Origin: Methanobacteriota archaeon
GTDB taxonomy: Archaea; Methanobacteriota; Methanobacteria; Methanobacteriales; Methanobacteriaceae
Direction: 5' to 3'
Assembly: GCA_023434825.1 (NCBI GenBank)
Contig: JAEYSH010000153.1
Location: forward strand, 1 to 9,270
Length of the DNA stretch: 9,270 bases
The translations under genes were made by a program, and so were the position numbers. The number at the start of each line of letters is the position of its first letter. Positions within the stretch are counted from its first letter, which is position 1. Shown here one piece after another: positions 1 through 6,298 of this stretch. The notes beneath the pieces were generated by a model. That model ran no database searches and had not been told where the DNA came from. It worked only from the letters and a program-made list of their open reading frames with translations.

Positions 1-1145
1 ATTCCACTCTCTTCATAAATTTGGTGGCCTAAATCGGTTAATTTAGGGATTTTATCCCCATCTTTGCCAACATCACAACCAATAAGAGTTGTTCCGGCAC
101 TGTATGCCGCTTCAGGTTCAACAGGGACTGTCCCAAATCTATCTCTATTTTCTGGAACTTTCCCTATATCCAGATGTTCATGGGCGCGTATTGCATATTC
201 TTCTGCCATCTTCCAGTCTGCTTTTTTTAATATATCTTTATTATAGAGATCTAAAGCGGCTCCACCACGTTTATCTACTCTTTCTGTTCCCCTGATTATT
301 GCATCAGATACTCCTCCAGCAAGCCCGCAGAAGTTACCTACTGTTTTTGCATAAGGTTCCTGACCATTGGTAATTCTTCCAGCAAGGGTTGTTCCAAAAT
401 CAATTGAAACACATGGATTTCTATAATCAACGTTAGTCCACTTAGAACCAACCTTAATGCCTGCAGTTACAAGTTCCCCTTCCATTTCATTTGCAACAAC
501 AGCCCTTCCAGTTGGAGGAATTACGCTAACAACAGCACCATCAAACATTACTTTATCTAATAAAGAAAAGTCCCTTAATTTCTTTGGAAGACTATCTTTG
601 CTCATTGAAGGAGACATTTTACTTGGAGGGATTCCAGCATCAAGGCAGCCGTCTGCAAGAGCAATAATAAGTTCTCCAACTTCTTTTGGTGATGCAAATC
701 CTGCAGTAACTCCAGTAGATCGCACTACAAAATCAAGATCTTTTTGAAGATCTATCTTAGCACGTTTTACAGATTCCAGAATTGTATCCCTGACCATTTC
801 AGAAACAGATTCTTTAGTAAGTTCCACTTCCCAAACAGTTTCGCCAAATACTTTTTCACCTTTTTTTGGTGGTCTAATATCCCGTGTCATCTTAACTGTC
901 TTATCAAGAAGATACGTTTTGCTTGTATTCAAATTAGTGGCAGTTAAAATGCATTTTGTTGTTGTGTTACCCAGTTCAACAGAAGCTACAATGTAATAAA
1001 CGTCAGGACGAAGATTTTGTCCATATCCCTGCCCTACTTTTTTAGTTGTAAAAGACGCCATTTTTGCATCTTCTATAGTAATATATCTGCTTTTTGCAAT
1101 TACTGGCTTTGGACCTCTACTAAATATTTTTCCTAGAAATGACAA
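1..1145 (-). CDS. Methanogenesis marker protein 14 (DUF2114-like, ASKHA-type motifs), 3' end beyond window
   Basis: An uninterrupted frame reads from a TTG at 1145-1143 to the window edge, giving 381 complete codons with no stop; the C-terminus is missing. I recognise it as methanogenesis marker protein 14 (TIGR03285/DUF2114), found across methanogens and commonly near mtr. Its role is unproven. Two glycine/threonine loops resemble phosphate-binding motifs of the ASKHA (actin/hexokinase/Hsp70) fold: VELGNTTTK at residues 56-64 and SIDFGTTLAG at 247-256, so ATP binding is likely. No transmembrane segment or signal peptide is visible, which suggests a cytoplasmic protein. The visible cysteines (65, 167, 245, 273, 357) are scattered and do not form an obvious Fe-S motif. 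The TTG start is supported by GGAGG 7 bases upstream; the first ATG in frame is codon 29. A terminator hairpin and its own promoter-like element separate it from mtrH, so it is probably a separate transcription unit. Family assignment is from memory of the sequence type; function is open. Confidence 0.82.
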   Translation of the reverse strand, partial: MSFLGKIFSRGPKPVIAKSRYITIEDAKMASFTTKKVGQGYGQNLRPDVYYIVASVELGNTTTKCILTATNLNTSKTYLLDKTVKMTRDIRPPKKGEKVFGETVWEVELTKESVSEMVRDTILESVKRAKIDLQKDLDFVVRSTGVTAGFASPKEVGELIIALADGCLDAGIPPSKMSPSMSKDSLPKKLRDFSLLDKVMFDGAVVSVIPPTGRAVVANEMEGELVTAGIKVGSKWTNVDYRNPCVSIDFGTTLAGRITNGQEPYAKTVGNFCGLAGGVSDAIIRGTERVDKRGGAALDLYNKDILKKADWKMAEEYAIRAHEHLDIGKVPENRDRFGTVPVEPEAAYSAGTTLIGCDVGKDGDKIPKLTDLGHQIYEESG

Positions 1146-1152
1146 TAATTTC

Positions 1153-1157
1153 CCTCC
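1153..1157 (-). promoter_or_regulatory. Shine-Dalgarno site for marker 14 gene, decides TTG start
   Basis: GGAGG on the minus strand, with 7 bases between it and the TTG at 1145-1143. No ATG or GTG is suitably spaced, so this site is the reason for choosing the rare TTG start. Confidence 0.75.
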
Positions 1158-1199
1158 AAAAAATCAACTTTAATCTATTAATAAAATTGTTAAAAGAGG

Positions 1200-1209
1200 T
1201 TATATATTT
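1200..1209 (-). promoter_or_regulatory. Probable archaeal TATA box for marker 14 gene
   Basis: The minus strand reads AAATATATAA here, a good match to the archaeal TATA consensus. A start site about 25 bases downstream would fall near 1180 and give a leader of about 35 bases before the TTG start. The upstream BRE-like stretch is only A-rich, and the whole 1146-1323 spacer is AT-rich, so chance matches are possible. Confidence 0.45.
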
Positions 1210-1280
1210 TATGAAATAATCCTTAAAAATTACAAAAATTAGTAATAACTTAAAATTAGAATCAATTTAATTTGTTTTAT

Positions 1281-1316
1281 TTAAAAAATAAAGAAATTTA
1301 GGCGAATAAATCGCCT
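1281..1316 (-). terminator. Terminator after mtrH
   Basis: On the minus strand AGGCGA (1316-1311) pairs with TCGCCT (1305-1300) around a 5-base loop TTTAT. A T-rich stretch including TTTATTTTTT follows. The hairpin begins 7 bases after the mtrH stop codon and is well placed to end the mtr transcript. The stem is only six pairs, with further weak pairing beyond one mismatch. Confidence 0.6.
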
Positions 1317-1323
1317 TAATTAC

Positions 1324-2277
<954 letters not shown>

Positions 2278-2294
2278 TGCGTAAACCTCCTTAA

Positions 2295-2543
2295 TTACAT
2301 ACCTAAAGCTTTTAGGAATGCTCCGATTGCTACAACTTTAAATACTATAAACAGGATTATGAGTCCTATTATAATCCCGTATAAAATACCAATATCTCTA
2401 CCTATTTGTTGACCCATTCTCTGAGAGATTTCACCCCATGCGAATTCGACTTTTTCGTCCATGTCGTCTAATCTCTCGTTCGCTTTATTAAAGTCATCTG
2501 CAGAGACCATAGGGCGAGGTATAACATTTTTTTCTTCTGCCAT
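2295..2543 (-). CDS. mtrG: Tetrahydromethanopterin S-methyltransferase subunit G
   Basis: 82 residues, a small Mtr subunit. The N-terminal half (about residues 1-50) is charged and probably forms a helix on the cytoplasmic side, with heptad-like spacing around NERLDDMDEKVEF. One membrane helix follows at about 52-73 (GILYGIIIGLIILFIVF), carrying a GIIIG motif at 56-60 that recurs in MtrA, MtrB and MtrF. Its role is known only as a structural part of the membrane complex. The start is ATG. Its ribosome site is AGGGG rather than the GGAGG used by the neighbouring genes, and the A and first G of that site belong to the mtrF stop codon TAG. Confidence 0.95.
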   Translation of the reverse strand: MAEEKNVIPRPMVSADDFNKANERLDDMDEKVEFAWGEISQRMGQQIGRDIGILYGIIIGLIILFIVFKVVAIGAFLKALGM

Positions 2544-2552
2544 AATTCATGT

Positions 2553-2557
2553 CCCCT
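2553..2557 (-). promoter_or_regulatory. Atypical Shine-Dalgarno site of mtrG
   Basis: AGGGG on the minus strand, 9 bases before the mtrG ATG. It deviates from the GGAGG seen before every other complete gene in the window and overlaps the mtrF TAG stop (2558-2556), so mtrG translation may depend on ribosomes finishing mtrF. An out-of-frame ATG also lies at 2550-2548. Confidence 0.55.
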
Positions 2558-2753
2558 ATTTCATTAATACATATAGAATTGGTAGACCTACAAGGAGCAT
2601 TGCAAGTATGAAACCTAGTGCCATACCGTAAATCCTTGTGGCAATGAGACCTGCAAATAATCTCTGATCTCTTCCAATTAAACTGGTTCTGTATTTAACA
2701 TCTTCTGCTACTTTTCTTATTCCCCTAATGTTAGGTTTATTTGATATTAACAT
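2556..2753 (-). CDS. mtrF: Tetrahydromethanopterin S-methyltransferase subunit F
   Basis: 65 residues, typical of MtrF. The N-terminal 40 residues are basic and soluble; one membrane helix spans about 42-64. The stretch from QRLFAGLIATRIYGMALG onwards resembles the C-terminal anchor of MtrA (QRIFAGMYSGKVQGIMIG), in line with the known relationship between MtrF and the MtrA C-terminus. It is a structural component of the Mtr membrane complex without a proven catalytic role. The ATG follows GGAGG with 7 bases between, and that site directly abuts the mtrA stop as TAAGGAGG, suggesting coupled translation with mtrA. Confidence 0.95.
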   Translation of the reverse strand: MLISNKPNIRGIRKVAEDVKYRTSLIGRDQRLFAGLIATRIYGMALGFILAMLLVGLPILYVLMK

Positions 2754-2765
2754 CCTTAAACCTCC

Positions 2766-3482
2766 TTATATTAGCAGTATGGTTCCAATAACCAGTGTGA
2801 AGACTAAGCCGATCATTATACCCTGGACTTTACCAGAGTACATACCAGCAAATATTCTCTGTAATCCACCTACAGATTTAACCTGAGTCTGAATATTTCT
2901 CATTCTTGCTTCGATTAATGCTGTTTCTGGAGTTACAGGTGGTACTTCTTCACCTTCTTCTTCTTCTGCTCCGCCTTCTTCGACCTTAATAATCATTGCT
3001 TCTTCTTCGAAGGCTCCTGGGTCTTTTTCTATGCATTCTTTTACTTTAGCTTGGATCTGTCCTGCATCTTCGGTATCGATTAGGCTTACAATTTCAAATT
3101 GCTGCTGGAATCTTTCAATACCTTCATCTGGAATGTTTTCAATGAATGGTATAGCTCCGGTAGCACCTGCAATTTTCCTTTTTTCGTCTACACCGTTAGC
3201 ATGTAATGCTTCGATACTCTGTCCTGTAATGTGTCCTTGTACCTCAGAACCGCATAAGATTAAGAATCTTAAGTTAGGGTTGGATATAAGGTTAGCTAGC
3301 ATTTTTTCAATACCGAGGTTCTCTGTTTTGCAAGGTCCTGCTATTGCTGCACCTGCTGCAACAGGAACGTCCTCGTTGTGTGATGCGAGTGTGGTTGCTG
3401 CTACTGGACTTTCAGGATCACCGACTACGTAATCCCCGTTAACAACAGGCCATCCTTCTGCTGGTGATTTTTTATCAGCCAC
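2766..3482 (-). CDS. mtrA: Tetrahydromethanopterin S-methyltransferase subunit A, cobamide-binding
   Basis: 238 residues, full length. MtrA carries the cobamide cofactor that accepts the methyl group from the MtrH half-reaction and passes it to coenzyme M; the change between Co(I) and methyl-Co(III) drives Na+ export by the membrane subunits. The cytoplasmic cobamide domain covers about residues 1-160 and contains His84 in SEVQGHITGQ, the position known as the lower axial cobalt ligand in the family. A glutamate-rich linker (about 159-179) leads to a C-terminal membrane helix (about 218-238) with GIMIG at 221-225. The start is GTG, supported by GGAGG 8 bases upstream; that GGAGG shares a base with the mtrB TAG stop. 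Confidence 0.97.
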   Translation of the reverse strand: MADKKSPAEGWPVVNGDYVVGDPESPVAATTLASHNEDVPVAAGAAIAGPCKTENLGIEKMLANLISNPNLRFLILCGSEVQGHITGQSIEALHANGVDEKRKIAGATGAIPFIENIPDEGIERFQQQFEIVSLIDTEDAGQIQAKVKECIEKDPGAFEEEAMIIKVEEGGAEEEEGEEVPPVTPETALIEARMRNIQTQVKSVGGLQRIFAGMYSGKVQGIMIGLVFTLVIGTILLI

Positions 3483-3490
3483 TTAATACA

Positions 3491-3495
3491 CCTCC
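3491..3495 (-). promoter_or_regulatory. Shine-Dalgarno site deciding the GTG start of mtrA
   Basis: GGAGG ends 8 bases before the GTG at 3482-3480. Another GTG lies at 3491-3489, directly against the site and followed two codons later by a TAA, so it cannot serve as the start. The first G of the site is also the last base of the mtrB stop codon. Confidence 0.75.
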
Positions 3496-3803
3496 TAAAT
3501 TCCAAATAGAGCAACAAGTACAATTAGCCCTAATATAAATCCGTAAACCATGTTTGTTAATTTACCAGCGTTCATGTAAACGCCTTCCCTACCCGGGAAG
3601 GAACCTGGAGAAACTGTTGTTGGATCAAGGCTTGTGTAAATATCTTCTACTCCAATCTCTAATTCGTCTAATTGTTGATTAATTGTGTCCATAGACACTA
3701 TTACGACATCTCTACCTAATGCGGCTCCTAGAACTCCTGTAGAAGGATCTAGAGTTAGGTTCATTTCAGGAACAACTTTTATTAATGGTAACATTTCTGC
3801 CAT
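3495..3803 (-). CDS. mtrB: Tetrahydromethanopterin S-methyltransferase subunit B
   Basis: 102 residues, normal for MtrB. About 80 residues form a soluble N-terminal part, with the conserved NLTLDPSTG near 15-23 and FPGREGVY near 69-76. A single C-terminal membrane helix follows at about 82-102, with GFILG at 88-92. MtrB is a structural subunit of the Mtr complex whose helix sits with those of MtrA, MtrF and MtrG. The ATG is preceded by GGAGG with 7 bases between, and the sequence TAAGGAGG joins the mtrC stop to this site. No irregularity is visible. Confidence 0.95.
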   Translation of the reverse strand: MAEMLPLIKVVPEMNLTLDPSTGVLGAALGRDVVIVSMDTINQQLDELEIGVEDIYTSLDPTTVSPGSFPGREGVYMNAGKLTNMVYGFILGLIVLVALFGI

Positions 3804-3815
3804 TTTAATTCCTCC

Positions 3816-4625
3816 TTAGTGCTCCTCTTCTTTAGGCCACATACCAGACCATTTAACTGATGCTGCGTCTTCTGCTGAAGCTGCAAGGAATGATCTAATG
3901 GATACAAACCATGCTAATGCGCCAATTATAGCAACTAACCACCATACTGGGTTTATTCCTATAGAAATAAGCCCCACTATAGCCATTGCCATAAATCCAG
4001 TGGATGCTGCAAGTTTTAAAGTTCTGGTTTGGTCTTCATTTGGACCTAAACACGCGTTGAATGGGTGCTGTATAGCCATTGTGTTTAAAATAAACAGTAA
4101 AGCTATAAATCCAGTTGAAATAACAGTTTGTTGAATTACTGGCATTGCAATGCTTCCAGCTATTGCTGCTGAAAATCCAATTACGGATAATGCTGCTGCA
4201 CCTGATAATTCAGCTGTACATTGTACTAAAACTGGTATTTTCATTTTAATTACTGATTTACCTACAATAGCAACTATTGCACCTACTATCATAGCTATGA
4301 TTAATCCCATAATCGGTCCTGCTAAAATTAGGCCGCCAAAGATTACTGCTCCTGCAAGACCAGCTAAACCACCGATAATACCTACAGCAAGTGACATGTA
4401 ACCAATTGAAGGTACACCAGTACCTAAACCGTAGCTTGCTACTCTTCTTATTGCATCAGCACCCCATATTATGGCTGCGACTGCTCCTAGAGCTGCAAAT
4501 AATGGTCCTAATGAGCCTGTAAATGGTAACAAGTAAATACCTACAAGTCCACCTACAACACCAAGTGCTATGGTTCTGCTGGCCGGTATAGCTACACCTG
4601 CGGGTCCTCCGCCTGCTGCTGACAT
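3816..4625 (-). CDS. mtrC: Tetrahydromethanopterin S-methyltransferase subunit C
   Basis: 269 residues, an integral membrane protein. About eight hydrophobic stretches are visible (roughly 17-35, 40-57, 76-98, 100-122, 141-162, 168-185, 208-225 and 227-245). MtrC, with MtrD and MtrE, makes up the membrane part of Mtr through which Na+ is thought to pass. The loop HPFNACLGPNEDQTRTLK at about 187-204 and the WPKEEEH tail are family hallmarks. I chose the ATG at 4625, not the in-frame ATG 33 bases upstream at 4658, because GGAGG (4638-4634) lies 8 bases before it and the family begins with this Ser/Ala/Gly-rich segment. The mtrD stop and this ATG are separated by a single base. Confidence 0.96.
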   Translation of the reverse strand: MSAAGGGPAGVAIPASRTIALGVVGGLVGIYLLPFTGSLGPLFAALGAVAAIIWGADAIRRVASYGLGTGVPSIGYMSLAVGIIGGLAGLAGAVIFGGLILAGPIMGLIIAMIVGAIVAIVGKSVIKMKIPVLVQCTAELSGAAALSVIGFSAAIAGSIAMPVIQQTVISTGFIALLFILNTMAIQHPFNACLGPNEDQTRTLKLAASTGFMAMAIVGLISIGINPVWWLVAIIGALAWFVSIRSFLAASAEDAASVKWSGMWPKEEEH

Positions 4626-4626
4626 A

Positions 4627-5340
4627 TTAGATACCTCCAACAAGTAATAATGATACAATTCCTGCTACTAGCGATACAATGAAACATGCTAGTATTCCTC
4701 TTGGGAGTCTTTTAAATTTAGGGTCGTGGAAACCTTCTATAGTACCACCAATGTTGTATGAAGCTACAACTGAGTTAATAAAGAATACACCTAAAGCGGC
4801 TATTCCTGCAAGTGTTGCTGCACCTAATGATACTGATCCGCCTATGGCTGCATAAGCTGGTAATGCGGATAGCGCATTGTAAAGGTAGTAGTAAATTAAT
4901 CCTCCACCAATACCACCTAAAAGCCCTCCGATAATTCCACTTACAAAACATACTGTTGGAATTCCGTGACCTTCAGTACCGGGTGTAACAAACTTATCTT
5001 GATTATATTTAGTTATTGGGTCAGTGTCGACCTTAGCTGATGCTGGTACAGTTCCTACACCGAATATATAAACCCAGTTACCTACGAGCATAGTTATACC
5101 GAGCATTAAACCTGAACCTATGGCACCTGCTGCTAAAACTAGCCAGAGTGGTTGTCCGGTCATTGCTGCTGCTGTGATGAGTCCTGTCATACCACCACCA
5201 GCTGCGAGCATAGCAGTACCTGTTCCCACACCTGTTGCTGTTGCGATAGCTGCTGGAGCTCCTCCTACTGGTATGAAGTGTACACCTCCACCAATGAGAA
5301 CCCCACCAACAGTTACGCCGACTATTACTAATGGATCCAT
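4627..5340 (-). CDS. mtrD: Tetrahydromethanopterin S-methyltransferase subunit D
   Basis: 237 residues, an integral membrane protein rich in Gly and Ala. Hydrophobic stretches lie at about 3-24, 40-62, 64-96, 128-158, 163-195 and 215-236. A hydrophilic loop at about 100-127 includes the conserved VTPGTEGHGIPTVCFVSG run (118-135); the motif SYNIGGTIEGFHDPKFKR at 194-211 is typical of MtrD. It works with MtrC and MtrE in Na+ translocation. The ATG follows GGAGG with 7 bases between, and the mtrE TAA directly precedes that site as TAAGGAGG. Its own ribosome site for mtrC and its stop overlap the start region of mtrC, so the two are likely translated together. Confidence 0.96.
   Translation of the reverse strand: MDPLVIVGVTVGGVLIGGGVHFIPVGGAPAAIATATGVGTGTAMLAAGGGMTGLITAAAMTGQPLWLVLAAGAIGSGLMLGITMLVGNWVYIFGVGTVPASAKVDTDPITKYNQDKFVTPGTEGHGIPTVCFVSGIIGGLLGGIGGGLIYYYLYNALSALPAYAAIGGSVSLGAATLAGIAALGVFFINSVVASYNIGGTIEGFHDPKFKRLPRGILACFIVSLVAGIVSLLLVGGI
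4634..4638 (-). promoter_or_regulatory. Shine-Dalgarno site deciding mtrC start
   Basis: GGAGG inside the last codons of mtrD, 8 bases upstream of the ATG at 4625. The longer alternative start at 4658 lies upstream of this site and would make a foreign 11-residue extension. Confidence 0.75.
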
Positions 5341-5352
5341 TCTTTTTCCTCC

Positions 5353-6240
5353 TTATTCTTCCAAGTATGGCCCGTATTTAGCCCTGGCAAATACTTCTAA
5401 TCTGTTGTTGATGATTATCAATAGTATGAGTATCACAATACCGGCTATAACTCCGCCCACTAATCCGAATACAATTGTTATCCAGAAGCTTAGGAATACT
5501 ATAAGACCAAATGCGAAACCTGTAACAGGTCCACCAAATTTGGCACAGAAATAAACGACATCCATAGAGTTTCTAGGGCCCAGTTCTGATTTTCGAGTTA
5601 TATCACCGTGAATAGCTACTGGAATACCTCCACCAAATGGGTATTGCTGGTATTCACGTTCTGCACCGTAGTGAACGTCACCTGTTGATGAACCTATAGC
5701 ACCTATTGTTATACCCCAAAGTACTGCAAGTAGCGGTAATGGGAATGGGTGCCCTAATCCTTGGATTGGTAAGGTCATTAAATATGATAATCCTACTATT
5801 GAAAATGTTACAATAAATCCGTGTCCTGTTATTGGTCCTAAATGTTGAGTTAAAACATCAAGGAACACTGGCTGGTTGAATTGTGATTGACTTACAATCC
5901 TACCTAAATGTGATGTTGTAGCGAATACTGCGTGGACTAACGCAGCTACAGCTGCACCTGCAGCTATCGCCATTATGACTGGTAGGTTTAAAGATGCCAT
6001 TAATATAAATGCCACTGAACCTGCTATACCGGCCCATGTACCCATCTGCACTGGTTCTCCTGACACAGCTTTGTTAACCATTCTGTGAAGGTTACCCATC
6101 TGTGGGGCAAGTTGAACCTGAGAGTTAGGGTTACTCATTGATCCTACATCAGATTCTAAATCTTCTGCAGCTCCGGCAATAGTTGCAGCGGCTCCCATGA
6201 GAGCAACAACACCTAATCCTGTAATCATAGGGTCTACCAT
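5353..6240 (-). CDS. mtrE: Tetrahydromethanopterin S-methyltransferase subunit E
   Basis: 295 residues, full length, the first gene of the mtr set. Membrane stretches are visible at about 5-24, 68-86, 88-108, 139-158, 166-183, 237-254 and 256-278. The conserved segment GSSTGDVHYGAEREYQQY (183-200) contains Asp188, which corresponds to the acidic residue proposed in the family to take part in Na+ handling. The N-terminal VALMGAAATIAGAAEDLESD stretch (12-31) is also a hallmark. MtrE forms the membrane core with MtrC and MtrD. The ATG follows GGAGG with 8 bases between. The 51-base gap to mcrA holds a hairpin but no convincing promoter, so mtr is probably transcribed partly by readthrough from mcr, as described for Methanothermobacter. 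Confidence 0.97.
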   Translation of the reverse strand: MVDPMITGLGVVALMGAAATIAGAAEDLESDVGSMSNPNSQVQLAPQMGNLHRMVNKAVSGEPVQMGTWAGIAGSVAFILMASLNLPVIMAIAAGAAVAALVHAVFATTSHLGRIVSQSQFNQPVFLDVLTQHLGPITGHGFIVTFSIVGLSYLMTLPIQGLGHPFPLPLLAVLWGITIGAIGSSTGDVHYGAEREYQQYPFGGGIPVAIHGDITRKSELGPRNSMDVVYFCAKFGGPVTGFAFGLIVFLSFWITIVFGLVGGVIAGIVILILLIIINNRLEVFARAKYGPYLEE

Positions 6241-6257
6241 GTTTTTTTCCTCCTTAT

Positions 6258-6298
6258 TTAATAAAATAAAAAATAGGTGTTTGCGTTACACCTATTTT
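6258..6298 (-). terminator. Hairpin with U-rich tail between mcrA and mtrE
   Basis: On the minus strand AAAATAGGTGT (6298-6288) pairs perfectly over 11 bases with ACACCTATTTT (6280-6270) around the 7-base loop AACGCAA, followed by a T-rich run. The 5' arm includes the last lysine codon and the TAG stop of mcrA. It resembles an intrinsic terminator. Because mtrE starts only 30 bases beyond the stem, it may act as a partial terminator or an RNA processing and stability element between the two operons. Confidence 0.7.

Noticed and set aside
64..947. Plus-strand open frames in the low end of the window
   Set aside because: The minus strand holds one continuous 381-codon frame with marker 14 sequence across this whole stretch; the plus frames are its shadows.
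1158..1299. A small RNA gene in the spacer between mtrH and marker 14
   Set aside because: Apart from the mtrH terminator and one TATA-like element the stretch is simple AT-rich sequence without a stable fold or tRNA-like features.
4626..4658. Longer N-terminus for MtrC starting at the ATG at 4658
   Set aside because: It would add 11 residues unlike the family and lies upstream of the GGAGG that serves the ATG at 4625.
5120..5554. Plus-strand open frames of 80-144 codons here and at 3031-3432, 1592-1900 and 7079-7408
   Set aside because: They are antisense to strongly conserved mtr and mcr genes, are proline/threonine/serine-rich by reflection of Gly/Ala-rich membrane proteins, and lack credible ribosome sites.
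6241..6270. A separate TATA-type promoter for mtrE in the AT-rich spacer
   Set aside because: The AT-rich run is the hairpin tail. A start site about 25 bases further on would fall at or inside the mtrE coding region, leaving no leader for the ribosome site.
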